Assembly (NCBI RefSeq): GCF_910579365.1
Contig: NZ_CAJTUX010000007.1
Coordinates: 5,876-69,875 of the forward strand
Direction of reading: 5' to 3'
Length of the DNA stretch: 64,000 nucleotides
From: an uncultured Oscillibacter sp.
Lineage (GTDB): Bacteria > Bacillota > Clostridia > Oscillospirales > Oscillospiraceae
Positions 32,296-40,695 of the stretch are shown one piece after another. Both the position numbers and the translations under genes were made by a program. The notes beneath the pieces are model-generated. The model did not search any database. It worked only from the letters and a program-made list of their open reading frames with translations, and had not been told where the DNA came from. Numbering within the stretch: the stretch's first letter is position 1; the number at the start of each line of letters is the position of its first letter.

Positions 32296-33707
32296 GGCGC
32301 GTCTCCTTTCTTTAAACGGACCCGGACGCAGGCGCCCCTGTCCGGCTCGCTTTCGATTTCCAGCGTCCCGCCGTGGAGCTCCGCGATCCGGAGGCACAGG
32401 GCCAGCCCCAGACCCGCGCCCCCCTGGGCCCTGGCCCGGGACTTGTCCACCATATAGAACGCCTCCGTCACCCGCCCCAGCTCCTCCGCCGGGATGCCCT
32501 TGCCCTGGTCCGTCACCTGGATGCAGCAGTCCTCCCCCTGGGAGAAGCCCTCCAGCAGGACCTCGCCGCCGTGCTCCATGGCCTTCCGGGCGTTGTCCAG
32601 AAGGTTTACGCAGACGGTCTCCATCAGGTCCGGCTCCATCAGCGCCAGAACCGCCTGCGCCTGGACACGCAGGCGGATTCCCGCCTGGGAAAGCGGCGGC
32701 TCCATGGCCCCGGCCACCCGGCGCAAAAAGGCGTCCAGAGGGACCGGGCGGAGGGGAAAGTCCTGCCGCTCCAGCACGATGAGGTCCAGCAGCTTCCGGC
32801 TCAGGGCCTCCAGCCGGCGGCCCTCGCCGAAAATATACCCGGCGCTCTCCCGGACCTGTTCCGCCGTGACGGGCCGGGAGCGGAGGAGGTCGGCGTAGCC
32901 GATGATGGAGGTCAGGGGCGTTTTGATCTCGTGGGCAAAGCTGCCGATAAAGTCCTCCTGCCGCCGGGAGGCGGCCCGCAGCTCCGCCATCTGCCGCTGA
33001 ATGCGGTGGGCCATGACGTTGAAGTCCGCCGAGAGCTGGGCGATCTCGTCGTCCCCGTTCACCCGGACCCGCTGGTCCAGGTCTCCCTCCGCCATCCGGC
33101 GGGCGGCGGCGGAGAGGCGGGCCAGAGGCCGGACCAGCATGGCGGCCACGGCCAGGGACAGGACGCCCACCGCCCCGGTGAGAACCAGCATCAGGGAAAA
33201 AAAGCTCTGGTACTGCTGGGACCGGGTCTGGAAGAGCTCGCTGACCTCCCGGCAGTTCTCCAGGTACAAAATGCCGTCCTCCAGGGCCAGGGGACTGGCG
33301 GCGTGGAGGTAAATCGGGCCGTCCCCCAGGGCCGCCATGACCCAGCCCCGCTGTCCCTCGGGCAGGGCGGCGGTGAGGGCCGCGGCCTCCACCGGCAGCG
33401 CGCCGCTGCCGCCCAGGGCTTTCCCGGTCTCGTCGCTGAGGCGGAAGGAGACGGTTCCCCGGCCGGTGGTGATGGTGATGCCGCCGGCGGCCTGGGCCAG
33501 CTCCTGGCGGCTGTAGAGAGGGTTGAAGGCCAGCTCCTGGGCCAGGGCGAAGCGGAGAAGGTCGTTTTCCTCATACAGGGCGTCCACTTCCCTCTCCAGG
33601 GAGGAGCGGAACTGCGCGCCAATGAGGGCGTAGCCCCCGGCGGAGCAGGCCAGAGCCGTGATGAGGACCATGCTGCAAAAGAGCTTCCAAAACAATTTCA
33701 AGACCAT
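32259..33707 (-). CDS. Sensor histidine kinase (EnvZ/VanS-like)
   Basis: A 482-residue membrane kinase. Transmembrane helix 1 at about 10-30, an extracellular domain of about 130 residues, transmembrane helix 2 near 172-195, HAMP (about 192-245, RPLARLSAAARRMAEGDLDQRV), HisKA with the phospho-histidine in FIGSFAHEIKTPLTSIIGY, and HATPase with CVNLLDNARKAMEHGG, VTDQGKGIPAEEL and GGAGLGLALC. It is 98 bases downstream of the response regulator gene. The stimulus is unknown; cell-wall stress is suggested by the downstream D,D-carboxypeptidase. Confidence 0.93.
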   Translation of the reverse strand: MVLKLFWKLFCSMVLITALACSAGGYALIGAQFRSSLEREVDALYEENDLLRFALAQELAFNPLYSRQELAQAAGGITITTGRGTVSFRLSDETGKALGGSGALPVEAAALTAALPEGQRGWVMAALGDGPIYLHAASPLALEDGILYLENCREVSELFQTRSQQYQSFFSLMLVLTGAVGVLSLAVAAMLVRPLARLSAAARRMAEGDLDQRVRVNGDDEIAQLSADFNVMAHRIQRQMAELRAASRRQEDFIGSFAHEIKTPLTSIIGYADLLRSRPVTAEQVRESAGYIFGEGRRLEALSRKLLDLIVLERQDFPLRPVPLDAFLRRVAGAMEPPLSQAGIRLRVQAQAVLALMEPDLMETVCVNLLDNARKAMEHGGEVLLEGFSQGEDCCIQVTDQGKGIPAEELGRVTEAFYMVDKSRARAQGGAGLGLALCLRIAELHGGTLEIESEPDRGACVRVRLKKGDAPCETGKTDSSPS

Positions 33708-33805
33708 TCCTCCTTTGCCTGCGCGGGGGCGGGGCTCCGTCCCGACCCCCGCCTTCGGTCCGGATATGTCCTGTGGAGCGGGGCGGAGACTGCGCGGGGC
33801 CGCCC

Positions 33806-34459
33806 CTACATCTCCAGCCGGTAGCCCACCTTGTACACGGCCACCAGGCGGTTTTCCAGCCCCAGCTTCTTCCGCATCCTTTGAATGTGGAGGTCCACGG
33901 TGCGGCTGTCTCCTAAAAATTCCTCCCCCCAGACCTTCTCGTAAATGCGGTCCCGGTAGAGGGCGATGTTCTTGTTCTGCATGAACAAAAGCAGCAGGTC
34001 GTACTCCTTGGCGGTCAGCGCCACGGGCTGCCCGGCCCGCCGCACCACGCGGCTGGCGGTGTCGATCTCGATGTCCGGCGGCAGGGAGAGGACCCGTCCC
34101 GTCTTCCCGCAGCGGCGCAGAACCGTCTCCACCCGGGCCAGAAGCTCCATCAGTTCGAAGGGCTTGACGATGTAATCCTCCGCCCCCAGGCGGAGGCCCT
34201 TCACCCGGTCCTCCAGCTGGCCCTTGGCGGTGAGGAAAATGACCGGCACCTCCAGACTTTTGCAGTACTCCAGGACCTCGTAGCCGTCGGCCTTGGGGAG
34301 CATGATGTCCAGCAGCGCCAGGTCGAAGGGACGGGACTCCAGCTTGTCCGCCGCGTCCGCGCCGTCGGGGGCCCAGACGCAGCGGTAGCCCGCCCCCTCC
34401 AGGGCGGTCTGGATGAGGTGGGCGATGGGGGCCTCGTCCTCGGCAATGAGAATGTTGTT
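33806..34459 (-). CDS. OmpR/PhoB-family response regulator
   Basis: A 217-residue regulator: receiver domain (1-115) with D52 as phospho-acceptor in LALLDIMLPKADGYE and the conserved FLTAKGQLEDRVKGL and KPF, followed by a winged-helix DNA-binding domain (about 125-215) with LTAKEYDLLLLFMQN and the C-terminal SRTVDLHIQRMRKKLG. The start is GTG at 34459 because AAAAGGAGGAATCTCC precedes it; an upstream start at 34525 would extend into the palindrome array. It heads the set regulator-kinase-anchored protein-carboxypeptidase. Confidence 0.94.
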   Translation of the reverse strand, partial: NNILIAEDEAPIAHLIQTALEGAGYRCVWAPDGADAADKLESRPFDLALLDIMLPKADGYEVLEYCKSLEVPVIFLTAKGQLEDRVKGLRLGAEDYIVKPFELMELLARVETVLRRCGKTGRVLSLPPDIEIDTASRVVRRAGQPVALTAKEYDLLLLFMQNKNIALYRDRIYEKVWGEEFLGDSRTVDLHIQRMRKKLGLENRLVAVYKVGYRLEM

Positions 34460-34510
34460 CACGGAGATTCCTCCTTTTCTCAGGATGCCTGTGGCTATAT
34501 AGTCAACGCA

Positions 34511-34675
34511 GTTGAAAAGGAGCAAAGCTCCTTTTCAACCGGCGGACCAAAGGTCCGCCGGCGCGTAAGGCGCGTATGCGTTTCCTATGAAGTCTGGCGC
34601 AAAAGGCCGCATGCGCGGCCCGAAGCGCTGCATAGCAGCGCTTCGTTGAAAAGAATCCATTGGATTCTTTTCAAC
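34511..34675. repeat. Array of contiguous perfect hairpins (palindrome cluster)
   Basis: Within 165 bases lie back-to-back perfect palindromes: 34511-34539 (13-bp stem, loop AAA), 34539-34561 (10-bp stem, loop AAA), a short CGCG repeat near 34562, 34605-34620 (GGCCGC/GCGGCC), 34621-34645 (11-bp stem, loop ATA) and 34645-34675 (14-bp stem, loop ATT). The first and last units share the outer arm GTTGAAAAG, giving terminal inverted repeats. It fills most of the 326-base gap between the response regulator and the DUF4397 gene. Function unknown; a REP/MITE-like element is one option. Confidence 0.8.
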
Positions 34676-34785
34676 TGTGCAGGCTATAGTCTGCATCATC
34701 CTTCCATCATTCTTGCATCATGAACGGCGGGGACCCCTCCGGCATAAGCTGGTGTAGTCCCATCTGAAAGGAGGACGCCGGAAGT

Positions 34786-35817
34786 TTGCTTCCGGCTGCT
34801 TATATGGAACAGAATGTTATGCGGCAATTTGCCGTCGGCTCCGCCCGGACCGCTGCGGAGCCCGTTATTCCCCTGCCCAACCCGGGCGAGGGCGGTCCCG
34901 TCTATCCCGGCAACATGAACGACGGCGCGGCCGATTCCGGCCAGGTGCCGGTGATTCCTCTGCCCAATCCCGGCGAGGGCGGCCCCGTCTATCCCGGCAA
35001 CACCGGCGGCGGCGACGCGGCGGAGCCCGTCATTCCCCTGCCCAACCCCGGCGAGGGCGGCCCTGTCTACCCCGGCAATACCGTCGGCGGCGGCGGCAAC
35101 CAGATCTGGACCTGCCCCAGCGGGAACTGCGGCGGCATCATCGTTCTGCCCGGCGTTGTGGGCGGGGTGTGGCCCGGGGCGGCCAAGGTGCGCTTTCTGA
35201 ACGCGGGCTATGGCTATGCCGCCTTCCGCATTTTTGTCGGGAACCGCCGCTTTGTGAACCTTTTGAATTACGCCTCCGCCACGACCTACGGTCAGGTCAG
35301 CGCCGGCTATCAGACGGTGACCGTCACCGGCACAAACGGCTATATCTACATCCAGAAGACCATGCCCTTCCAGGCCAACGGCATTACCACCATCGCCATC
35401 GTCAACACCGCCGGCGGCCTGGACCTGATGCAGATCACCGACAGCTGCTGCCCGCCCACCAACGGGTACTCCAGCTTCCGCATCGGCAATCTGGCCTATA
35501 ACAGCGGGCCCCTGGACGTGATCATGAGCGACGGCCGGGTGGTCTGGGCGGATTTGCGGTTCAAGGAGGTCGCCTCCTTCAAGCGCATCATGCCCGGCAC
35601 CTACCAGTTCTTCTACGCCGACACGAACCTGACGCCCATGCCCGCGGGGCTGGACATCGAGACTCTGGACTCCGCGTGGCTGGGTGTTTACCCGCCCCAG
35701 GAGACCTTTGGTTCGCTGTATCTGGACGTGACCAGCAACGCCATTTACAGCGTCTATCTCCTCCAGAGCGGCAGCGGACGAAACAACATCCAGAACCTGA
35801 TTCTGATGGACCGCTGA
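34786..35817 (+). CDS. DUF4397-domain protein with three N-terminal 18-residue repeats
   Basis: A 343-residue protein (or 337 if ATG 34804 is used). Near the N-terminus the unit PVIPLPNPGEGGPVYPGN occurs three times (34861-34914, 34948-35001, 35026-35079). A cysteine pair follows (CPSGNCGG), then two DUF4397 units, recognisable from AKVRFLNAGYGYAAFRIFVGN and YSSFRIGNLAYNSGPLDVI, beta-rich modules found in surface proteins. No signal peptide or membrane segment is seen, so its location is unclear. The TTG at 34786 lies 11 bases after AAAGGAGG; a hairpin (GCCGGAAG/CTTCCGGC) covers that start and could favour the ATG instead. Role unknown. Confidence 0.75.
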   Translation: MLPAAYMEQNVMRQFAVGSARTAAEPVIPLPNPGEGGPVYPGNMNDGAADSGQVPVIPLPNPGEGGPVYPGNTGGGDAAEPVIPLPNPGEGGPVYPGNTVGGGGNQIWTCPSGNCGGIIVLPGVVGGVWPGAAKVRFLNAGYGYAAFRIFVGNRRFVNLLNYASATTYGQVSAGYQTVTVTGTNGYIYIQKTMPFQANGITTIAIVNTAGGLDLMQITDSCCPPTNGYSSFRIGNLAYNSGPLDVIMSDGRVVWADLRFKEVASFKRIMPGTYQFFYADTNLTPMPAGLDIETLDSAWLGVYPPQETFGSLYLDVTSNAIYSVYLLQSGSGRNNIQNLILMDR

Positions 35818-35860
35818 CCCCCAGCAGGACGCCCGCGCCGTCTCTGGCGCGGGCGTTTTG

Positions 35861-36430
35861 TCAGAGCGTGAGAATCCCCAGGTGCTCCAGCAGGATTTTC
35901 AGGCCGATGAGAATCAGAATGACGCCTCCCGCCAGCTCCGCCCGGGCCTTGTACCGCAGGCCGAAGACGTTGCCCACCTTCAGCCCCAGGGCGGAGAGCA
36001 GGAAGGTGGTGACGCCGATCAGGGACACGGCGGAGGCGATATGGACGTCCGGCAGCAGGGCGAAGGTGACGCCCACCGCCAGCGCGTCGATGCTGGTGGC
36101 CACGGCCAGGAGGAACATGGTCCGGACGGAGAAGGAGCCGTCGTGGTGTTCCTCGTCCTGGGAGGAGCTCTCCTTGACCATGTTCCCGCCGATAAAGGCC
36201 AGGAGGAGGAAGGCGACCCAGTGATCGAAGGAGACGATGTACTGCTCGAAGGTGGAACCCAGCAGGAAGCCGGCGGTGGGCATCAGGGCCTGGAACCCGC
36301 CGAACCACGCGCCGGTGAGCAGGTAGTGCCGGGGGCTCAGGCGCTGAACGGACAGGCCCTTGCAGACGGAAACGGCAAAGGCGTCCATGGAAAGGCCGAC
36401 GGCGATGAGAAACAGTTCAAACATGTTCAT
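35861..36430 (-). CDS. mntP: Manganese efflux pump MntP
   Basis: A 189-residue membrane protein with six hydrophobic segments and the repeated MntP signatures: ELFLIAVGLSMDAFAVSVCKG in the first half and LLAVATSIDALAVGVTFA in the second, whose aspartates are thought to carry Mn2+. It exports excess manganese. Start ATG at 36430 follows GGGAGGCGCTTCT. A TTGACA/TATCAT promoter is present; no yybP-ykoY riboswitch was seen in its short leader. The DtxR/MntR-type regulator at 4.1 kb might control it, but that is only inference. Confidence 0.95.
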   Translation of the reverse strand: MNMFELFLIAVGLSMDAFAVSVCKGLSVQRLSPRHYLLTGAWFGGFQALMPTAGFLLGSTFEQYIVSFDHWVAFLLLAFIGGNMVKESSSQDEEHHDGSFSVRTMFLLAVATSIDALAVGVTFALLPDVHIASAVSLIGVTTFLLSALGLKVGNVFGLRYKARAELAGGVILILIGLKILLEHLGILTL

Positions 36431-36460
36431 AGAAGCGCCTCCCGGAGCTGTAGTTGTTAA

Positions 36461-36490
36461 ATGATACCACAACCATATTCTGCCTGTCAA
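36461..36490 (-). promoter_or_regulatory. mntP promoter
   Basis: Minus strand TTGACA (36490-36485), 18-base spacer, TATCAT (36466-36461), 31 bases before the start codon. Confidence 0.75.
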
Positions 36491-36592
36491 TGAATATGCC
36501 TCTTTCGTGTCGAAAGGCGCTGGGAGGGCCGCTTCTGCGCCTGCCTGCGGGGGCCGGACGCAGGGCGGAGGGGCAGGTCCTCCGCCCTGTGT

Positions 36593-37489
36593 TCACGCCA
36601 GGATGTCCAGCTCCTTGTATTGGGCGATTCGTTCCGCCACAGTCTCCCAGGAGGGGGAGGAGCAAATAAAGTCGTAATCGCTCCAGATTCGCCCCAGCTC
36701 CGCCTGGACCTGGGGAGCCTCCTCCGGCCGCCCCGCGCCGGTGCGGACATAGTAATCCGGCAGCAGCGCCTGGGCGATGATTCCCGTCTCCGGTTCGGGG
36801 GGCTCCTGCCCCTGACTGAGGGCGGCGATCATCTCCAGGTGCCCGCTGAGATAGGCCTCGGCCTCCAGATGGGCTCCCATGAGGCCGTTGAGGTCAAAGA
36901 CCTGGAAGGGCGCGCCGCTGGGGACGGCGGTCTCGCTCCCCGCTCCCCAGAAGGCCGGGTCGTCCCCCAGGGCGTAGAGGGCGCTGCTGAGGGCCTCCAG
37001 CCTGTTAAGCTCCTCCTCCGCGGGGGGGTTCTGAAAGCTTTTCAGCACCATGTCCACCGCCCAGCCCAGGCGGCCCAGCGCCTCGCAGCCGGGAAGGGCG
37101 GACAGCCGCTCCCCCAGTTTGACCAGACGGGCGAGAGAGAGCAGGCCCCAGACCCGGACTCTGGCGTTTCCAAGTCCGGCGGCCTTTTCCTCCACCTGGG
37201 CGGGGACGTCGTTGTACAAAAGGTGCTCCTCCTCCAGCCGGCCGATGCGGTCGGAGCAGTCGTCCGCCAGCGCCTCCCCCACTTTTTCATAGACGTCGTC
37301 CCGGGCGCTGTAAATCGTGTCCGCCCGGTGGAGCCACAGCTGGGCCCGGTTCAGCTCCCCCCGGTCCATGGCGGCCGCGCCCAGATCATAGTACGCTTTG
37401 GCAAGTCCCGCCCAGTCCCGCTTTTTCCGGCACTCCGCCAGACGGTCCTCCGGAGAGGAGGGTTCTTTTTTTCCAAATAGTTTGAACAT
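36593..37489 (-). CDS. Hypothetical soluble protein, probably TPR-like
   Basis: A 298-residue, soluble, mostly helical acidic protein. The region KAYYDLGAAAMDRGELNRAQLWLHRADTIY (residues about 30-60) reads like one tetratricopeptide hairpin; the rest gives no family. The start MFKLFGKKEP at 37489 follows AAAGGAAGCG. The phrase MFKLFGKKE is a common start for small helical accessory proteins and carries no functional meaning. It stands alone on the minus strand, divergent from the next gene. Function not assigned. Confidence 0.65.
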   Translation of the reverse strand: MFKLFGKKEPSSPEDRLAECRKKRDWAGLAKAYYDLGAAAMDRGELNRAQLWLHRADTIYSARDDVYEKVGEALADDCSDRIGRLEEEHLLYNDVPAQVEEKAAGLGNARVRVWGLLSLARLVKLGERLSALPGCEALGRLGWAVDMVLKSFQNPPAEEELNRLEALSSALYALGDDPAFWGAGSETAVPSGAPFQVFDLNGLMGAHLEAEAYLSGHLEMIAALSQGQEPPEPETGIIAQALLPDYYVRTGAGRPEEAPQVQAELGRIWSDYDFICSSPSWETVAERIAQYKELDILA

Positions 37490-37673
37490 CCAAAAAACGC
37501 TTCCTTTCACATAAGTTCGCAATGAAAAATATAGCGTGCTCCCAGCAAAAAGTCAAGGACGTTCCGGCGAAGAAAGAGGGCGGCAGGGTCTGGACAAAGC
37601 CGGGACTAACTGGTAAAATCGACGGTAGGAATCGGCCCCCGCTCCAGGGGGCGCAAGGAGGTACCAGGAAACG

Positions 37674-39272
37674 ATGAAAGAAAAGAAAGGCGGGGGCTTT
37701 CTCCGCTGGCCCTGGAATGTGGCGGTGTACGTGGCGCTGTTTCTTGTGCTGCGCATCTTCGCCATCCCCATCATTCTGATTTTGATGGCTATCCAGCGAA
37801 AGAACAACCCCAACGGCGCGGCGGAGGGCTATTGCCTCAGCCGGACGCGGAAGCGGCTTGCCTGGCTGATCTGGGCGCTGCTGGTGCTGGCCCTGGCCGG
37901 GGTGATGCTGGTGATGCTCAGCGTGGGGCTGAAACAGGATCGGGCCTATTTTGAGACGATGGATTACGTGACCTTGGCCTTCTGCGGCGTGGGCGGGCTG
38001 CTCTTCCTTCTGGGCGGGCTTTATCTGGCGTATGTGGCCATCCGGGACAGTTTTTTCCCGGCAAAAAGCACCCTGGCCAAGTCTATCCGCAGCCAGCTGC
38101 CCTATCCGGACGAGGCCCCGCCGGTGGAAGAGCTCTTTGCCATGGTGGACAAGGACCTGGAGGAAAACGGACAGTGGTTTGACGCGGTGGGCATCGGCCG
38201 GGAGTGGGTCCTGGGGGAGAAGGCCAGCCGCATCGACCGCATCCGGGGCATCTTCACGGTGGACGAGATCCGGCGCCGCCGCGCCGGAAACCGCACCAAC
38301 ACCAGCCGCGTCATACAGCTGGTGCTGGTGGACGACCGCTGGCAGACGAATATCACCGATTTCAAAAAGCCCCAGGAGCTGCGGGCGGCGGCGGACTGTC
38401 TGGCGCTTCGGGTTCCCGAGGCCCGGCGGGGGGAAAACAGCCAGTGGAGCGGCTTTTGGAACATGGACGAGAGCCAGCGGGAGGAGTTTGAGCGGGAGTT
38501 CCGCCAGAGGCAAAGCCTCCGCGCGTCGGAGGAGTTGCAGCGGAAACAGACAGGCGGCGGGCCCCAGGACATGATTCTGGAGGCCGGCGGGGAGGTGACC
38601 TCCCGCGTGACGGAGACTCTGGTGGAGGAACATCTGCGCCGCTGCCTTGCCGGAGAGGAGGGCGGCTTTACCCTGACGCCCACCCGGCCTGTAGAGGCGG
38701 GGGAGCGGACGCTCCGCGCCCTGCGGACGGCGGTTCGGGGGGATGCCGTTGTGCTGGTGCTGGAGCTGGCGGCGGCCTCCGGCGGGGAGAGGCTGGGCCT
38801 TTCCCGGTCCGCGGACGGCCGGGAAGCCCGGGAGATTCTGGCGGGCTGGCTGCGGCGGGAGGTTCCGAATCTTGCGGGCTGGGACCTGCGGCGGGTCTAT
38901 GAGGACGCGCCCAAGACCGCCCCGTCCTCTAAAAAATCCCAGGCCCGGCTGTCTCTGGTATACGCCAGCGGCGCCGCCGAGAACCACACCACCTTTACGG
39001 CGGAGGACGTTCAGGCTGCGGCGGAGGGGATTGTGGACGGAACCTACCAGCTGGTGGACTTGACGCACCCTGTGGGCTATCTGTGGATTCGCGTCACCGC
39101 CGGAGACAAGCTGGATGGCCGCTGCACCGTGGAGGCCACCCGGCCCGACGGGGCGGAACTGGGTTTTTACATAACGAAAATGCCGCCCAGAGAGGCGGCG
39201 GCATGGCTGACGGATTATCCCCGGCTCCTGCCGGAGGGCAGGGACTGGAAGAAAATTAAAAAACCAAAGTAA
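37674..39272 (+). CDS. Hypothetical membrane protein (532 aa)
   Basis: Three hydrophobic segments occupy the N-terminus (about 14-40, 61-83 and 99-124), followed by a cytosolic-looking region of about 400 residues rich in Arg and Glu. I recognise no domain. The start follows AAGGAGGTACCAGGAAACG. The stop is 15 bases before the Sel1-repeat gene, so the two are probably co-transcribed. The second half has mixed alpha/beta character (QARLSLVYASGAAENHTTF, QLVDLTHPVGYLWIRVT) but no catalytic motif is visible. Confidence 0.7.
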   Translation: MKEKKGGGFLRWPWNVAVYVALFLVLRIFAIPIILILMAIQRKNNPNGAAEGYCLSRTRKRLAWLIWALLVLALAGVMLVMLSVGLKQDRAYFETMDYVTLAFCGVGGLLFLLGGLYLAYVAIRDSFFPAKSTLAKSIRSQLPYPDEAPPVEELFAMVDKDLEENGQWFDAVGIGREWVLGEKASRIDRIRGIFTVDEIRRRRAGNRTNTSRVIQLVLVDDRWQTNITDFKKPQELRAAADCLALRVPEARRGENSQWSGFWNMDESQREEFEREFRQRQSLRASEELQRKQTGGGPQDMILEAGGEVTSRVTETLVEEHLRRCLAGEEGGFTLTPTRPVEAGERTLRALRTAVRGDAVVLVLELAAASGGERLGLSRSADGREAREILAGWLRREVPNLAGWDLRRVYEDAPKTAPSSKKSQARLSLVYASGAAENHTTFTAEDVQAAAEGIVDGTYQLVDLTHPVGYLWIRVTAGDKLDGRCTVEATRPDGAELGFYITKMPPREAAAWLTDYPRLLPEGRDWKKIKKPK

Positions 39273-39287
39273 AAAAGGAGAATCATC

Positions 39288-40535
39288 ATGGCAGCGGTTT
39301 TGAGCAAGGAAGTAAAGCAGGCCCTCCAGGACATCTACTACAATGTGCGGACGGGCCGGGGCAAGGAGGCGTTCGCCCTGCTGGAGAAGGCCTCCGCCGC
39401 CGGAGACGGGGACGCCACCTGCGTGCTGGCCCGGTGCTACTGCGGCTATCAATATGTCTGGGGCGGACACGGCTTCCCGGAGGACGACGATAAGGCCACG
39501 GCCCTGCTCCACAAGTCCGTGGAGCAGGGCAGCGCCCTGGGGGTGCTGGTGGCTCTGCGGAGCGGAGAGCTGACGCCCTCCGTCCAGAAGAAGATGCCCT
39601 TCGCCAATCTCCAGGAGGCCTTTGACCAGGTGGAGGCTCTGGCGAAGGAGGGGGACGCGTTCTGCCAGTATGTCGTGGGCAACAGCTATTTCTGGTGGGA
39701 TTTCCTCCGCATCCAGAACAAGGGCAAGGACTCCTTCCCCAGCCAGGCGGAGTTCAAAACATATTTGAAAGAGCAGATTTCCAAGTGCGAGGACTGGTTC
39801 TGGAAGGCCTTCCGGGGCGGCGTCCACTTCGCCGCCAACAACTTGAACCGCTATTACACCCAGGGGGACGAGGACATCATCGCGCCCCGGCCGGAAAAGG
39901 CGAAGGACCTCTGGAAGACCGGCGCGGAGCTGGGCTATCCCACACACCAGTTCATCTACGCCGAGGAGCTGCGGAAGGAGGAGCGGTTCCAGGAGGCTCT
40001 TCACTGGTACAAGAAATCCGCCGAGGCCAACAACGCGGACAGCTGGTTCTCCGTGGGCTGGTTCTATTTCGACGGCAAGGGCGTGGAGAAGGACCCGGCC
40101 TACGCGGTCTCCTGCTATGAAAAGGAGCTGGCCCTGGACCCCGAGCACATGGGGGCCAACAACCATCTGGGCCGGGCCTATTTCCTGGGCCAGGGCGTGC
40201 CCCAGGACTACGCGAAGGCCGTTCACCACCTCTCCATCGCCCACGACAAGCTGGGCAGCAAGTGGGGGGCGTTCTACCTGGCCAAGTGCTGCTTCAACGG
40301 CTGGGGCACGCCTCAGGACTATGGCCGGACCCTCCGGCTCTTGGACGAGGTGACCTGGCAGAATCAGGAGGCGGACTATATGCGGGGCGCCATCTACGCC
40401 CGGGGCCTGGGCGTGACGGAGGACATTCCCAAGGGCGTGGCCTATCTCCAGAAGGCCGGAAACTTCGACAAGGCCAAGGAGGAGCTGCTGCATTACAAGA
40501 AGACCCTCTTCGGCAAGTGGGTCCGGCGGAAGTAA
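39288..40535 (+). CDS. Sel1-repeat (TPR-like) protein
   Basis: A 415-residue soluble protein made of Sel1-like repeats, about 36 residues each: clear units include GDATCVLARCYCGYQYVWGG, NNADSWFSVGWFYFDGKGVE, HMGANNHLGRAYFLGQGVPQ and KWGAFYLAKCCFNGWGTPQ. Sel1 repeats are scaffolds for protein contacts. The conspicuous content of Trp, Tyr and Gly is normal for the family. ATG at 39288 follows AAAAAGGAGAATCATC. It probably shares a transcript with the upstream membrane protein; the joint function is unknown. Confidence 0.85.
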   Translation: MAAVLSKEVKQALQDIYYNVRTGRGKEAFALLEKASAAGDGDATCVLARCYCGYQYVWGGHGFPEDDDKATALLHKSVEQGSALGVLVALRSGELTPSVQKKMPFANLQEAFDQVEALAKEGDAFCQYVVGNSYFWWDFLRIQNKGKDSFPSQAEFKTYLKEQISKCEDWFWKAFRGGVHFAANNLNRYYTQGDEDIIAPRPEKAKDLWKTGAELGYPTHQFIYAEELRKEERFQEALHWYKKSAEANNADSWFSVGWFYFDGKGVEKDPAYAVSCYEKELALDPEHMGANNHLGRAYFLGQGVPQDYAKAVHHLSIAHDKLGSKWGAFYLAKCCFNGWGTPQDYGRTLRLLDEVTWQNQEADYMRGAIYARGLGVTEDIPKGVAYLQKAGNFDKAKEELLHYKKTLFGKWVRRK

Positions 40536-40594
40536 GGGCGAAGGTCCGCGGCGGAGCATGCGGCCTCCCCGGACCGGGAGGGCCGCGGCAGTCG

Positions 40595-40646
40595 AAAAAA
40601 CGTCCCCGGCGGGAAGCGCGCTGCGACTTCCCGCCGGGGGCTTCTT
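40595..40646. terminator. Bidirectional terminator between the Sel1 gene and udk
   Basis: CCCCGGCGGGAAG (40604-40616) pairs with CTTCCCGCCGGGG (40627-40639). On the minus strand it is followed by ACGTTTTTTC, a strong terminator for udk. Confidence 0.85.
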
Positions 40647-40695
40647 GTGCTGCGGACCGGGCGCGGCAGAGGTTCCCGCCTGCGGCGCTTCCGGT

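Noticed and set aside
30492..34459. Vancomycin resistance cluster
   Set aside because: Only a two-component system and a carboxypeptidase are present; vanH, vanA/B-type ligase and vanX are missing, so resistance cannot be claimed.
36431..36600. yybP-ykoY manganese riboswitch before mntP
   Set aside because: The transcript leader is only about 25 bases and lacks the conserved motif.
37386..40559. Open frame of 1057 codons on the minus strand
   Set aside because: It is antisense to two genes with good ribosome sites and recognisable Sel1 repeats; high GC removes stop codons from the opposite frame.
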